NCBI RefSeq assembly: GCF_009937955.1
Contig: NZ_AP018439.1
Location: 2,480,001 to 2,544,000, forward strand
Source: Undibacterium sp. KW1
GTDB lineage: Bacteria; Pseudomonadota; Gammaproteobacteria; Burkholderiales; Burkholderiaceae_D
Length of the DNA stretch: 64,000 nucleotides
Direction: 5' to 3'
The notes beneath the pieces were generated by a model. That model was not told where the DNA came from. It did not search any database and worked only from the letters and a program-made list of their open reading frames with translations. Shown here one piece after another: positions 1 through 8,370 of this stretch (positions are counted from its first letter, which is position 1; each line of letters starts with the position of its first letter). The position numbers were made by a program, and so were the translations under genes.

Positions 1-85
1 CAAGATATTTCATGACCTCGGCAGCGCCATCTTCACCCAGTGCCAACATCAGGGTGGCGGCTTTTTGGACTCCATCTTCACTCAT
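1..85 (-). CDS. fliG: Flagellar motor switch protein FliG (N-terminal fragment, cut by window edge)
   Basis: The first 28 codons of a leftward gene are visible, starting at the ATG whose complement is at 83-85. The translation begins MSEDGVQKAATLMLALGEDG and matches the start of FliG. FliG is the rotor protein that sits on the MS ring, binds FliF through its N-terminal domain and takes torque from MotA. The start overlaps the 3' end of fliF by 8 bases (ATGAGTGA), so the two are translationally coupled. The rest lies outside the window. Confidence 0.85.
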   Translation of the reverse strand, partial: MSEDGVQKAATLMLALGEDGAAEVMKYL

Positions 86-1769
86 TGCTGACCCATGCCT
101 TTACTACGTTAGCTACAATACGGGGATCGTCTTTTGCCAGTTGTTTCGCCATTTCCAGGTTCATTTCATAGCTGGAACCATGCCTGGTATTTTGCAATTC
201 TGCTTCTTTCGACAAATTCACAATGGCAGCTTCTTCTTCCTCTTTTTCTGCTTCTTCCTGAGCGCGTTTTTCAGCTTCGATTGCTTCCAGGGTTTCTTTG
301 TCCTTGCCCATCATCTTAAGTAACATGGGTTTCAGGAAGCCAAAAAACAAGTAGGCAAGGACTACGGCAACACCTATGTATTTGGCGATTTCCTTAGCCA
401 TTTGCAATACATCAGGCTGTTTCCACAGTGGTAAATCTACTATAGGCTCTTTTTCAGGGCTGGCAAAGGGGCTGTTGACCACGTTCAAAGTATCGCCCCT
501 GTCTTTGTTGAAGCCCATGGCTTCTCTGGTCAGATCAGTGATCTGGGTTTTTTCTATATCTGTCAATGGACGTGTCGTGGTTTTGCCATTTTTATCTGTT
601 TCTGTTTTGTAATTGATGACTACGGCGACAGACAGACGTTTCACGCCGCCCATAGGTTGCTGGGTATAGCGTATGGTCTTATCGACTTCAAAGTTCATGG
701 TGGAGTCTTTTTGCATCAGGCCAGCGTTGGATGCCGCACTCTGCGTATTGGCTGCGCCGCTGGCGACGATAGGTGCTGTCGCCGGGACAGGCGGCTGATT
801 GCTCAATGCCCCAGGGATGCCAGACGGATTGCCTGCTTTGTTGTACGACTCGCTGGTCTGCTGGCTGCGGATGGCTGAAGCTTCTGGCGGTGAATTAGGT
901 TTGTACGTCTCAGCAGCTTGTTCTGAGCGGGAGAAGTCGATGTCTGCGGTCGCTTCGGCACGCACATTATTGGCACCTACAATCGGCGAAATAATCGATT
1001 CTATGCGTTTGATAATGTTTTGCTGATATTCCTGCACATATTTAAGTTGTGAGGGATCAAGGCTGTTGTTTGCCATTTGCTTGGCAGGATCGGACAGCAA
1101 ATTACCATTCTGATCGACAATAGTGACATTCTTGGCAGATAACTCAGGCACGCTACTGGCCACCAGGTGAATGATGGCGCTGACTTGCTGCTGATCAAGC
1201 ACACGGCTGGGGTAAAGATTCAATAAAACCGAGGCGGTTGGTTTTTGCTGATCGCGGATGAAAACCTGTGATTTGGGAATGGCCAGATGCACGCGCGCAG
1301 TCTGGACGGCAGAGACTGCTTGAATGGAACGGGCCAGCTCGCCTTCCAGTGCACGCTGGAAATTCACTTGCTCCAGAAACTGTGAGATTCCCAACTTCTG
1401 GTTTTCCATCAATTCAAAACCGACATTGCCGCCCTTAGGCAAGCCTTGCGAAGCCAGTTTCAGGCGCGCATCGTGCACCTGGCTGGCAGGGACGAGAATG
1501 GCATTACCACCTTCAGAATATTTGTAAGGAATGTTTAACTGTTGCAATGAGGCAACGATAGCGCCGCCATCCCTGTCATTAAAATTGGAAAACAAGACTT
1601 TGTAGTCAGGAGTCTGGCTCCATAGCCAGACGCCAACCATGATGGCCAAAGTAATGGCTGCGCCTACCCCCAGCAGGATATTGCGCGTGGCAGGCGTCTG
1701 CGGCAAGCCAAATATGCCTGGCAAGGCAGGGCCAGGCGGGGCCATTGCTATATTTTCTGCGGTAGCCAT
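78..1769 (-). CDS. fliF: Flagellar MS-ring protein FliF
   Basis: FliF forms the MS ring in the inner membrane, the base on which the rotor and export gate assemble. At 563 residues the length is usual. A first membrane helix lies near residues 31-51 (LLGVGAAITLAIMVGVWLW) and a second near 460-482. Between them is the periplasmic ring-building region with its typical LEGELARSIQ segment. The acidic cytoplasmic tail ends in ANVVKAWVSNE, the FliG-binding element. The ATG at 1769 is preceded by AAGGTGAAC as ribosome site. The gene leads the fliF-fliG operon and diverges from fliE, an arrangement also seen in enterobacteria. Confidence 0.97.
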   Translation of the reverse strand: MATAENIAMAPPGPALPGIFGLPQTPATRNILLGVGAAITLAIMVGVWLWSQTPDYKVLFSNFNDRDGGAIVASLQQLNIPYKYSEGGNAILVPASQVHDARLKLASQGLPKGGNVGFELMENQKLGISQFLEQVNFQRALEGELARSIQAVSAVQTARVHLAIPKSQVFIRDQQKPTASVLLNLYPSRVLDQQQVSAIIHLVASSVPELSAKNVTIVDQNGNLLSDPAKQMANNSLDPSQLKYVQEYQQNIIKRIESIISPIVGANNVRAEATADIDFSRSEQAAETYKPNSPPEASAIRSQQTSESYNKAGNPSGIPGALSNQPPVPATAPIVASGAANTQSAASNAGLMQKDSTMNFEVDKTIRYTQQPMGGVKRLSVAVVINYKTETDKNGKTTTRPLTDIEKTQITDLTREAMGFNKDRGDTLNVVNSPFASPEKEPIVDLPLWKQPDVLQMAKEIAKYIGVAVVLAYLFFGFLKPMLLKMMGKDKETLEAIEAEKRAQEEAEKEEEEAAIVNLSKEAELQNTRHGSSYEMNLEMAKQLAKDDPRIVANVVKAWVSNE

Positions 1770-1862
1770 AGTTCACCTTGTACTAAGTAATGTGTCAGCG
1801 GATTGCATGCGTGCTATTCCAGATATGGTTTTTTCCTTGATAGCGATTTTCCACTTAATTAC

Positions 1863-1889
1863 TAAAATCAAACGCAGGAAAAACGATGC
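1863..1889 (+). promoter_or_regulatory. Possible sigma-28 (FliA) promoter upstream of fliE
   Basis: TAAA at 1863-1866 is followed after exactly 15 bases by AACGATGC (1882-1889), which matches only the CGAT core of the FliA -10 element GCCGATAA. The spacing is right but the -10 is poor, and fliE is normally an earlier-class gene, so this is a weak candidate. The 202-base gap between fliF and fliE must hold the divergent promoters, and no better match was seen by eye. Confidence 0.22.
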
Positions 1890-1971
1890 CTTTACAGTTC
1901 TTTTCCAAGCTCCCGTTTGCCATCTGGCTGTTAATGTAGCAAATGTGAAAGTCCACAATATAGGTGATCAA

Positions 1972-2325
1972 ATGAAAATGGGGGGCATAGACGCCAGTCG
2001 CATAGAAGCCATGGTTGCGCAATTAAAGGCAACTGCGGCCAGGATGGAGGCAGGTTCGGGCTTGGGAGTGAGCCCGGCAGACGGTGCAGCTCCGCCTGGC
2101 AGGCTGGATTTCGCAGAGGCATTAAAGGCGTCGCTGGAAAGCGTGAATCAGTCGCAGGTCAGCTCGCAACAACTGGGGCAAAAGTTTGCCATGGGCGATG
2201 ATAAAGTCAGTTTGTCCGACGTCATGATTTCCATGCAAAAAGCCAATATCTCATTCCAGACCACCGTGCAGGTCAGAAACAAGATGGTATCGGCGTATCA
2301 TGACATCATGAACATGCAGATATAG
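1972..2325 (+). CDS. fliE: Flagellar hook-basal body protein FliE
   Basis: FliE is the small adaptor joining the MS ring to the proximal rod. The 117-residue reading from the ATG at 1972 contains the conserved C-terminal half (LSDVMISMQKANISFQ, then VRNKMVSAYHDIMNMQI). The reading frame is open far upstream, but AGGTGA at 1962-1967 sits just before the ATG codons at 1972 and 1978, and the extra upstream residues have no family resemblance, so the short start is chosen. The gene stands alone on the plus strand between leftward flagellar operons. Confidence 0.94.
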   Translation: MKMGGIDASRIEAMVAQLKATAARMEAGSGLGVSPADGAAPPGRLDFAEALKASLESVNQSQVSSQQLGQKFAMGDDKVSLSDVMISMQKANISFQTTVQVRNKMVSAYHDIMNMQI

Positions 2326-2391
2326 CTTCCCGGTAAGACTTGCAGCAGGCTAGCCTCTGCACCTGTATCTTGCCTGGGCTCGAAAAAATTA

Positions 2392-2415
2392 GGCCCGATT
2401 GCTGGAAATCGGGCC
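2392..2415 (-). terminator. Rho-independent terminator after ycgR (possibly shared with fliE)
   Basis: A perfect 9-bp stem (GGCCCGATT at 2392-2400 and AATCGGGCC at 2407-2415) encloses a 6-base loop. Read on the minus strand it is followed by AATTTTTT, so it ends the fliD-to-ycgR transcript. On the plus strand the tail after the stem is weaker, so termination of fliE here is only possible. Confidence 0.75.
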
Positions 2416-2464
2416 CTGTCTTTGCAACTATCTGACTGTTTAGTTAATTGTTTAGCTAATTTTC

Positions 2465-3226
2465 TTAGCGTATGCCAGTCAACTTGGCATTGCGTTCCCG
2501 TTCCAGTTTCATGATGTAGCGCTGTATGCTTGCCAGGACGCTGTTCGACATGTTAATGAACTGGCAGCCGAGGCGGCGGTTTGATTTTCCATTCAGCAGA
2601 ACCAGATCCTGAGAATTGCGGATTTGCAGTATCACATCCACCAGGCCTATGGTTGGCAAATCCAGTTTGCAATGCTCATAGATGGTGCCTATGGTGCTAT
2701 CGAGGACTTTTCTTTCATCAAGTATGGCTATGCCACCACAACTGATATCTACCAGGGCAAGCTTCAGTGTTTCCTGGCGCTCTTCCAGATGTACTGGTAT
2801 CAGCGCGCGGATGGGGTTCGATAGCGGAGTGTTGATGCGATAATATTCGCGCCTTTGCAGGCGTATCATACTTGCCGGTATCTCAAACTGCAGTGCAGGG
2901 CGGTCTTCAAACTCTATGCGTTCAAGATTCGATGCGGAAAATTGTATGCTGATCCTGTCGAGCAGGCCTTCAAACGACACCCTTGGCGCTTCAATGATAC
3001 GTTGATTTGCCAATTGACCAGGAGCGCTGTCTATGATCACCAGATTGCTGCTGTCATCGACATCAAGTATAGAGGTAATGAATACTTCCGAGCCACTATT
3101 GATCAACATGCTGATCAATTGCTTGCTTTCTTTCAGGCCGCGCAGCAAACCGATGATTTCCCGACGGGAATCAACTTGAAACGGGCTTTGATTTTCTGTA
3201 CCCAGACTCGGAGGTGTCGATGGCAT
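2465..3226 (-). CDS. ycgR: Flagellar brake protein YcgR (PilZ domain c-di-GMP receptor)
   Basis: YcgR binds cyclic di-GMP and then slows the flagellar motor. The 253-residue protein has an N-terminal YcgR domain (about residues 20-120) and a C-terminal PilZ domain. Both halves of the c-di-GMP motif are visible: RREYYR at about 130 (RxxxR) and DISCGG at about 180 (DxSxxG). It is the last gene of the fliD operon, which ties motility braking to late flagellar expression. The window also encodes a diguanylate cyclase at 18282 and a GGDEF-EAL protein at 33372 that could make and remove its ligand. Confidence 0.93.
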   Translation of the reverse strand: MPSTPPSLGTENQSPFQVDSRREIIGLLRGLKESKQLISMLINSGSEVFITSILDVDDSSNLVIIDSAPGQLANQRIIEAPRVSFEGLLDRISIQFSASNLERIEFEDRPALQFEIPASMIRLQRREYYRINTPLSNPIRALIPVHLEERQETLKLALVDISCGGIAILDERKVLDSTIGTIYEHCKLDLPTIGLVDVILQIRNSQDLVLLNGKSNRRLGCQFINMSNSVLASIQRYIMKLERERNAKLTGIR

Positions 3227-3262
3227 ATTTTTATAGTGGTATTTAAAATTGGGGCTGTTATT

Positions 3263-3574
3263 TTATTGTCGCCCTGAAGTCTCCGAAATTGTCTCAGACT
3301 TTTCCGTATCAATATGGTAAAGCCAAGCGAGCAGTTCTGCAACTGCCCGATACAGGGCCGGTGGAATATCTCTGTCAAGATCGACCTTCATGAGCAAAGA
3401 AACCAGCTCTTTGGACTGATGCACATGGACCCCATGCTCTTTTGCCCTGGCAATGATTTCTTCGGCAATTAATCCTTTGCCCTTGGCAACTACCTTAGGC
3501 GCTGCATCTCCATTCTGGTAAGCCAGCGCAACGGCATTTTGTACTGGTTTGACAGGTGGATCAGCTGCGCTCAT
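3263..3574 (-). CDS. FlhB C-terminal-domain-like protein (export switch paralogue)
   Basis: This 103-residue protein corresponds only to the cytoplasmic C-terminal domain of FlhB/YscU, without the four-helix membrane part. Recognisable pieces are AVALAYQNGDAAPKVVAKGKG, the IIARAKEHGVHVHQ segment and LYRAVAELLAWLY near the end. Full-length FlhB cleaves itself at NPTH; that motif is absent here (the equivalent is QNGDAAP), so autocleavage is not expected. Its position after fliK, which it overlaps by 14 bases, suggests a role in hook-length or substrate-specificity switching, as known for stand-alone FlhB-C proteins. That role is inferred. Confidence 0.85.
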   Translation of the reverse strand: MSAADPPVKPVQNAVALAYQNGDAAPKVVAKGKGLIAEEIIARAKEHGVHVHQSKELVSLLMKVDLDRDIPPALYRAVAELLAWLYHIDTEKSETISETSGRQ

Positions 3575-4892
3575 TTTTATTCACCACAAAAGACATCAGT
3601 GGTGAACCGGCCACCTGCATCGCAGTTGCCAGTTCACTTGCATGATCCTTCAGGGCGGAGACAGTGCTACTTTGCTCAGCCCGTAAGGACAGGCCCAGAT
3701 TACTTGACTGCAGATTGATGATAGCCGTGACTGGCCCCAAGTTAGGCAAATCAAAACGAACCACCGATTGCCAGTTTACGTCCTCAATATCTTGCTGATT
3801 GCGTTTCCCCTGGCTTTCTTTCTTAATTTCCCATTCGATTTTTTGTCCGGGGAAAAGCTCTCCTTGCCATCGTACGATATTTTGCTCCAGAACATTTAGT
3901 TGCTGGTGAATTATTTGGCCCATTTCTTTGTTGGCCGGGTTTAAAGCTGAAGCAGAGTTGCTGGCGGTGGCATCAGAAGAGGCAATTTGAGATTGAGGCT
4001 CAGCCCTGATGTCATTAATAGGACGTTTACCCTGTGCCCATTCTGCAACATGTGACTCATAAAACAAACCACTGGTGTTGATCTGGTGCTGGAGCTTGCT
4101 GGCGGTGGCGCTTGTGTCTTTCAATTCCGTTGCTGTCGCGACGACCGGGGTTTGGCTGGCAATACTCAGTTTCTCCCCTTGACTGGGGGTTGCCTGCAAA
4201 ATTTGTGTAATGAATTTCCCGGTGCTGCTCAATGATGTTGGTGCGCTGCTCAGATGGTCTGGTGTCGTATCAAAGGCGTTGTTATTGCCGGGGATGAGCT
4301 TACCGTTGATTTCTGTCGGTTTGGCCGTGGTTACTTCCTGTGGTCCGACCTTGGGTGAGTTGACAGTGGCATCGTTGCTGATCTTCTTGCCAGCTTCATT
4401 TACTGACAAACTGACTATACTCGAAGTATCGGCTTTGGCACCTGTTTCTGGAGTGACTGGCCTGCTGGCAGTTTGAAGGCCTAGAGTATCTACCTCGTCA
4501 GTTGCTGCACCCAGATAATTACTGGACTGGAGTTGTGGGCGCTTTTCTGCGCCTGTTGCGTAGTTTTGCGGTAGCGGGGTAGGGAAATGCGCGTCCCCGT
4601 CATGTTCCAGCAGAAATGTGGGGCGGGGTTCGGTCGCGATCAGGCGCAGTGGAATCTGGTCACCTGTTTTACTGCCTTCGGGCAGCATCATCTTGGCGGT
4701 AATGCCTGCCACTCTGACGGTAAAACTGCCGTCCATTAACTTTGACAGGATTTCACCCTTGAGCAATTGCCCGGTAACCAGCTGCGCCAGTTTTGGGGTG
4801 ATGTCCTGCCGGGTTTCGTTAATGGACAGTGCTGCTGCCGGTGCCTCGATATTGGCAACTGGTTTGGACAGAATATCGAGCCGGGTCGCCAT
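3561..4892 (-). CDS. fliK: Flagellar hook-length control protein FliK
   Basis: FliK measures the growing hook and triggers the switch of the export gate to filament substrates. The 443-residue protein is of usual length. The long central stretch is Ser/Thr/Ala-rich and poorly conserved, as expected of the ruler part. The conserved C-terminal globular domain is seen from about residue 335 (ELFPGQKIEWEIKKES, then WQSVVRFDLPNLG and SLRAEQSSTVSALK). It starts 5 bases after the fliT stop codon and overlaps the FlhB-like gene, so it is coupled to both. Confidence 0.93.
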   Translation of the reverse strand: MATRLDILSKPVANIEAPAAALSINETRQDITPKLAQLVTGQLLKGEILSKLMDGSFTVRVAGITAKMMLPEGSKTGDQIPLRLIATEPRPTFLLEHDGDAHFPTPLPQNYATGAEKRPQLQSSNYLGAATDEVDTLGLQTASRPVTPETGAKADTSSIVSLSVNEAGKKISNDATVNSPKVGPQEVTTAKPTEINGKLIPGNNNAFDTTPDHLSSAPTSLSSTGKFITQILQATPSQGEKLSIASQTPVVATATELKDTSATASKLQHQINTSGLFYESHVAEWAQGKRPINDIRAEPQSQIASSDATASNSASALNPANKEMGQIIHQQLNVLEQNIVRWQGELFPGQKIEWEIKKESQGKRNQQDIEDVNWQSVVRFDLPNLGPVTAIINLQSSNLGLSLRAEQSSTVSALKDHASELATAMQVAGSPLMSFVVNKNERS

Positions 4893-4897
4893 AAAAA

Positions 4898-5233
4898 TCA
4901 GGCTGAACTACCTGCACCATACGCATTGGATAATTTTCTGTTGGTACTGGAGTTTTTCATCAGGTCTGACAACTGCGCCATCCATGGCTCGGTAATGTCA
5001 CGAATTTCCTTGTCGTCGGCAAGAATTTTCTTGATGATGCGGACTTTTTTGTCACGCATGTCTGCGGGCAGATCAAAAGGGATTTCGCTTTCACGTATGG
5101 TTTGTACTCGGCTGGAGCAGTCACTTTCCAGTTGTTCCAGCAATTCCCAATTTCCTGAGCGCGCAGCTTCCAGCATATTGCCTGTAATTACGGCAACATT
5201 TTCATACAATGAGATCAGTTCCAGACTATTCAT
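4898..5233 (-). CDS. fliT: Flagellar export chaperone FliT
   Basis: FliT is a small helical chaperone that escorts the cap protein FliD to the export gate. The 111-residue protein opens MNSLELISLYENVAVITGNM and continues as amphipathic helices with an acidic-aromatic pattern, fitting FliT in size and style. Sequence conservation in this family is low, so the assignment leans on its place between fliS and fliK in the fliDST order. It begins 6 bases after the fliS stop. Confidence 0.85.
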   Translation of the reverse strand: MNSLELISLYENVAVITGNMLEAARSGNWELLEQLESDCSSRVQTIRESEIPFDLPADMRDKKVRIIKKILADDKEIRDITEPWMAQLSDLMKNSSTNRKLSNAYGAGSSA

Positions 5234-5239
5234 CTTGAT

Positions 5240-5710
5240 TCAAGCCTCAACAAAGTTGGCAGGACGAGGGGACAATGGGTCAACATTCATTTTGGGTGCT
5301 TCCGCAGCAGGCTCGTTGCTGGGGGCAATTGCTTCCCATGAAGATTTTAAATCCCTTAATAGATTCTTTACTTCATTGAGCATCTCATCGTTATTGTCCA
5401 GATTGGCGCGAATCAAGCGGGCACTCATATATTCGTAAAGGGCATCAAGATTATTGGCTATTTCTCCACCGGCCTTCTTGTCCAGGCTGGCGCGCAGTCC
5501 GTTTTCGATAATCGCGATAGCTTTCGAAATTGATTGACCTTTAGAGGCTATTTCACCATTGCTTAAGTGCTGCGATGCATTGGAGATCGCTACGATTGCT
5601 CCTTCAAAAAGCATCACGATCAATTTATGGGGACTGGCAGCAATCACGCCAGTCTCTATGCCTACTTTTGCGTAGGCATTTGCACCACGTACTTGAGATG
5701 AGCCAAACAT
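5240..5710 (-). CDS. fliS: Flagellin export chaperone FliS
   Basis: FliS binds the C-terminus of flagellin and keeps it from polymerising before export. The family signature is clear: YAKVGIETGVIAASPHKLIVMLFEGA near the N-terminus, the KGQSISKAIAIIENGL helix, then LYEYMSARLIRAN. The final 25 residues are a Pro/Ala-rich tail that makes it (156 residues) a little longer than enterobacterial FliS. It lies 43 bases downstream of fliD in the same operon. Confidence 0.95.
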   Translation of the reverse strand: MFGSSQVRGANAYAKVGIETGVIAASPHKLIVMLFEGAIVAISNASQHLSNGEIASKGQSISKAIAIIENGLRASLDKKAGGEIANNLDALYEYMSARLIRANLDNNDEMLNEVKNLLRDLKSSWEAIAPSNEPAAEAPKMNVDPLSPRPANFVEA

Positions 5711-5753
5711 AGCGATTAATCCTCTCTGAAATTATTGATACTGCTAACTACAT

Positions 5754-7766
5754 TCACTTCGTACTTGACGTCAGTGCTGCCAGTTGTTGTGTAAGAAATG
5801 AACTTGTATTATTCAAACTGCTTACAATCGAGTCCAGGGCTGTAAATTGAGCCCGGTAGCGTGCTTCTGTATCGAACAGGCGGCTATTCAAAATATCTCT
5901 TTGTTTGCCTATGTCCTTGATGCTGCGGTTGATACCGTCTGTAGCACTGGATATCGAGCCGGAAGTGCCAACGACAGTAGATAGCAAAGACGATACCTGA
6001 GATGCATAACCCCTGGAAAAATTCACTGTCCCACGGGCTCCCAGTGAGCCGCCACTGACCAATATTTTCAAACCCTCGGTATCAGATCCAGTAGCACCTG
6101 TCAGGAACTGCCCACTGCCAGCCGCTGTAATGCCATTCAGTTTGCCTGCCACATCCACGCCTGCAGTGCCGTTGAGGACGGTGCCGGTAAAACTGGCTGC
6201 ACCAGTGCCGGTGCCATCTGCCAGGTTCACATTCGAAGCACTGCCATATTTGGTTGATTGCAATTGCAACTTGCCGCCGCTGTTAATGGTGGCAGTGACG
6301 GTTGAACCATTGTCTTTGAAAGTGGAATTCCCGTTGATTGAGGTTTGCAGCAAGGTTGCCAGTGAAGACGCCGTGTAAGTGCCGGCGGCCAGTGACACTA
6401 GGGATGTTTTCCCATCCAGGGTGACATTGATGGCAGTGCTGGCTGCAATGGTGGTGTTGCCAGTGCTCAGGTCCAGATCGCCTTGCAAGCCACCTTGCGT
6501 AGCAATGGCAGTTATTTCCAGGCCGTAAGCGCCTTGCTTGGTCGCACTGGTGGAGCTGCTGTAACTGACCAGGCTGTCCGTCGCTTTACCAACGGAGGCA
6601 AACAAACCGCTGATTTCATTATAGTTTGTCGATAAGGCAGCACTGAGTTTCGTCGAATCGACGGAGAGTGTGCCATCTTTTTGAAAATTGATGCCTATGC
6701 TGGCAAGGCTGGTGATGTTTCCGCCCAGGCCGTTGACAGCAGTACTGAGTGTCGATCTGATCTGGCTTTGCACATTCCTGGCGGTAGAGTCGCCAATCAG
6801 AATGCCACCTTTTTTTGTGCTGGCATCGTAACCAGTCAAGGTTTTTAAGGTTGCCTGAAAATCATTGTAACCTTTGACAAAACCATTAATGGCAGACTGT
6901 ATGCCGCTGGTATTGGCACTCAGGGCAAGGCTGGTCGTGCCTACTTTACTGAGGTTCAGGGTGGTGCCCTGTATGGCACCCGTTACTGCGTTGGACGTGC
7001 TGGAAATTGCAATACCATTGACTGTCAGTGCCGCATTCTGTGCAGTGGTGGTTTCAGTAAAGTTTTGTGTGCCGGCAGGATCATAATTGACCAGGCTTTG
7101 GATGGCGGCATCGCCCGTTGCAGAAATCTTAAGACTAGAGGTCGCTCCAGTTTTGGCAGAAGTGAGCACCAGATGGTAAGGTGTGGCACTACCGTCACCA
7201 ACAATGGCGGCAGTTGCGCCTACCTTCGCGGCATTAATTGCATCACGGATGCCTTGCAGAGAATTGTTGGCACCATCAATAGTGACTGTGCCTATCGATT
7301 GCGTGGCATCCTGGGTAAAGGTAGAGCCCGTATACACACCATTTGCAGAAGTGCCACCAGTAATAGTGCCAAACTCAAAGGTGATGGTTGTGCTGGTGCC
7401 GCTGCCGATACTTGCTGTAGAACTGGCTTGACCAGCGCTGGAAATCGTCTGTGCCTGTGCCAGTTTTGTTACATTGACGTTATAGTTGCCTTGGGTAGAA
7501 ACGCTGGTGGTAGTGGCAGACAGGATGGAGCTATCGCCAGCTGTAGCAGTTAGCGACTGAAAAGTGCCCAGATTGCTGAGGCCGGTAACATTGGACTGAA
7601 AAACGCTGAGCGCGCTGTTAAGCGTGCCATAAGCAGACAGCTTCGCCTGAAAACTGGCTTCTTTCTTCGCCAGTGTAGTCAGAGGCTGACTCTCCACCTG
7701 CATTAATTTGGTAATGAGGCCGTTGACGTCCAGATTGGCGCCTAAGCCTGTCGATTGTATGCCCAC
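5754..7766 (-). CDS. fliD: Flagellar filament cap protein FliD
   Basis: FliD forms the cap under which flagellin folds at the filament tip. The N-terminal domain (GLGANLDVNGLITKLMQVES) and the C-terminal coiled-coil domain (IKDIGKQRDILNSRLFDTEA, then FTALDSIVSSLNNTSSFLTQ) are typical. At 670 residues it is longer than the common 450-500; the excess is a Ser/Thr/Gly-rich middle, presumably surface-exposed and variable. The start is a GTG at 7766, preceded by AAGGGG six bases upstream. A perfect sigma-28 promoter lies just upstream, making this the head of the fliD-S-T-K-flhB-like-ycgR operon. Confidence 0.95.
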   Translation of the reverse strand: MGIQSTGLGANLDVNGLITKLMQVESQPLTTLAKKEASFQAKLSAYGTLNSALSVFQSNVTGLSNLGTFQSLTATAGDSSILSATTTSVSTQGNYNVNVTKLAQAQTISSAGQASSTASIGSGTSTTITFEFGTITGGTSANGVYTGSTFTQDATQSIGTVTIDGANNSLQGIRDAINAAKVGATAAIVGDGSATPYHLVLTSAKTGATSSLKISATGDAAIQSLVNYDPAGTQNFTETTTAQNAALTVNGIAISSTSNAVTGAIQGTTLNLSKVGTTSLALSANTSGIQSAINGFVKGYNDFQATLKTLTGYDASTKKGGILIGDSTARNVQSQIRSTLSTAVNGLGGNITSLASIGINFQKDGTLSVDSTKLSAALSTNYNEISGLFASVGKATDSLVSYSSSTSATKQGAYGLEITAIATQGGLQGDLDLSTGNTTIAASTAINVTLDGKTSLVSLAAGTYTASSLATLLQTSINGNSTFKDNGSTVTATINSGGKLQLQSTKYGSASNVNLADGTGTGAASFTGTVLNGTAGVDVAGKLNGITAAGSGQFLTGATGSDTEGLKILVSGGSLGARGTVNFSRGYASQVSSLLSTVVGTSGSISSATDGINRSIKDIGKQRDILNSRLFDTEARYRAQFTALDSIVSSLNNTSSFLTQQLAALTSSTK

Positions 7767-7799
7767 ATTGTTCCCCTTGTCAGACCGTACTGTACTAAA

Positions 7800-7826
7800 T
7801 TATCGGCAAAGACAAACCAGACTTTA
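7800..7826 (-). promoter_or_regulatory. Sigma-28 (FliA) promoter of fliD
   Basis: On the minus strand TAAA (complement of 7823-7826) is followed by 15 bases and then GCCGATAA (complement of 7800-7807). This is an exact match to the FliA consensus TAAA-N15-GCCGATAA, about 35 bases upstream of the GTG start of fliD. It makes the fliD operon a late flagellar class. Confidence 0.9.
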
Positions 7827-7886
7827 GAGGGGAATTTACATGCCAATTTAAAACTTAGATGCAGGACTGACTATATGATTAGCTAA

Positions 7887-8270
7887 TTACGCTTGTTGTT
7901 TGATCAGTAAACCCTGTAGTTTATCCAGAGAGCGCGAGATTTCAAGGGCTTCCTCGGACGGGATCTGGCGCAAAACTTCTTTGGTTTGCAAATCAACCAC
8001 CTTAACGACTACTTTATTACTATGTTCTTCCACACTGAATTCTAGTGATTGTGACAGAGACTGGATTGTCTTGTTGATATCATCGACAGCTTTGGTCACT
8101 TTATCGAATTCTGGTGGTGCGGATGCAGAAGAGGCTGCCTTGACGGCATCAATGGTTTGCGTTGATGCTGCTGCAGACCTTGAAACGGGGGGGCTGGTAT
8201 CGGGGCCTGTTGCACGGTCAGTGATCAGTTGTCCTGATGGAGATGCGCTCCCTATCGACCGGATGTCCAT
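7887..8270 (-). CDS. flaG: Flagellar protein FlaG
   Basis: FlaG proteins are small and influence filament length. The 127-residue reading has a low-complexity Ser/Ala-rich N-terminal half and a conserved C-terminal domain (LEFSVEEHSNKVVVKVVDLQ, then EVLRQIPSEEALEISRSLDK). The frame is open to a TTG at 8285, but the ATG at 8270 has AAGGA seven bases upstream and is preferred. It sits between fliC and fliD. A hairpin terminator separates it from fliC, so it is expressed by read-through or from an unrecognised promoter. Confidence 0.92.
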   Translation of the reverse strand: MDIRSIGSASPSGQLITDRATGPDTSPPVSRSAAASTQTIDAVKAASSASAPPEFDKVTKAVDDINKTIQSLSQSLEFSVEEHSNKVVVKVVDLQTKEVLRQIPSEEALEISRSLDKLQGLLIKQQA

Positions 8271-8293
8271 GATCTTTTCCTTCAAGAAAAATA

Positions 8294-8319
8294 CCCCTGG
8301 TCAAAAAGATGACCAGGGG
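8294..8319 (-). terminator. Rho-independent terminator of fliC
   Basis: A perfect 9-bp stem, CCCCTGGTC (8294-8302) and GACCAGGGG (8311-8319), with an 8-base loop. On the minus strand it is followed by TATTTTT. It lies 50 bases after the flagellin stop codon and before flaG. Confidence 0.85.
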
Positions 8320-8370
8320 GACATGCTTTACGCTTTAAGTATAGACCTAATTTACATAAGCCTACTGCTA

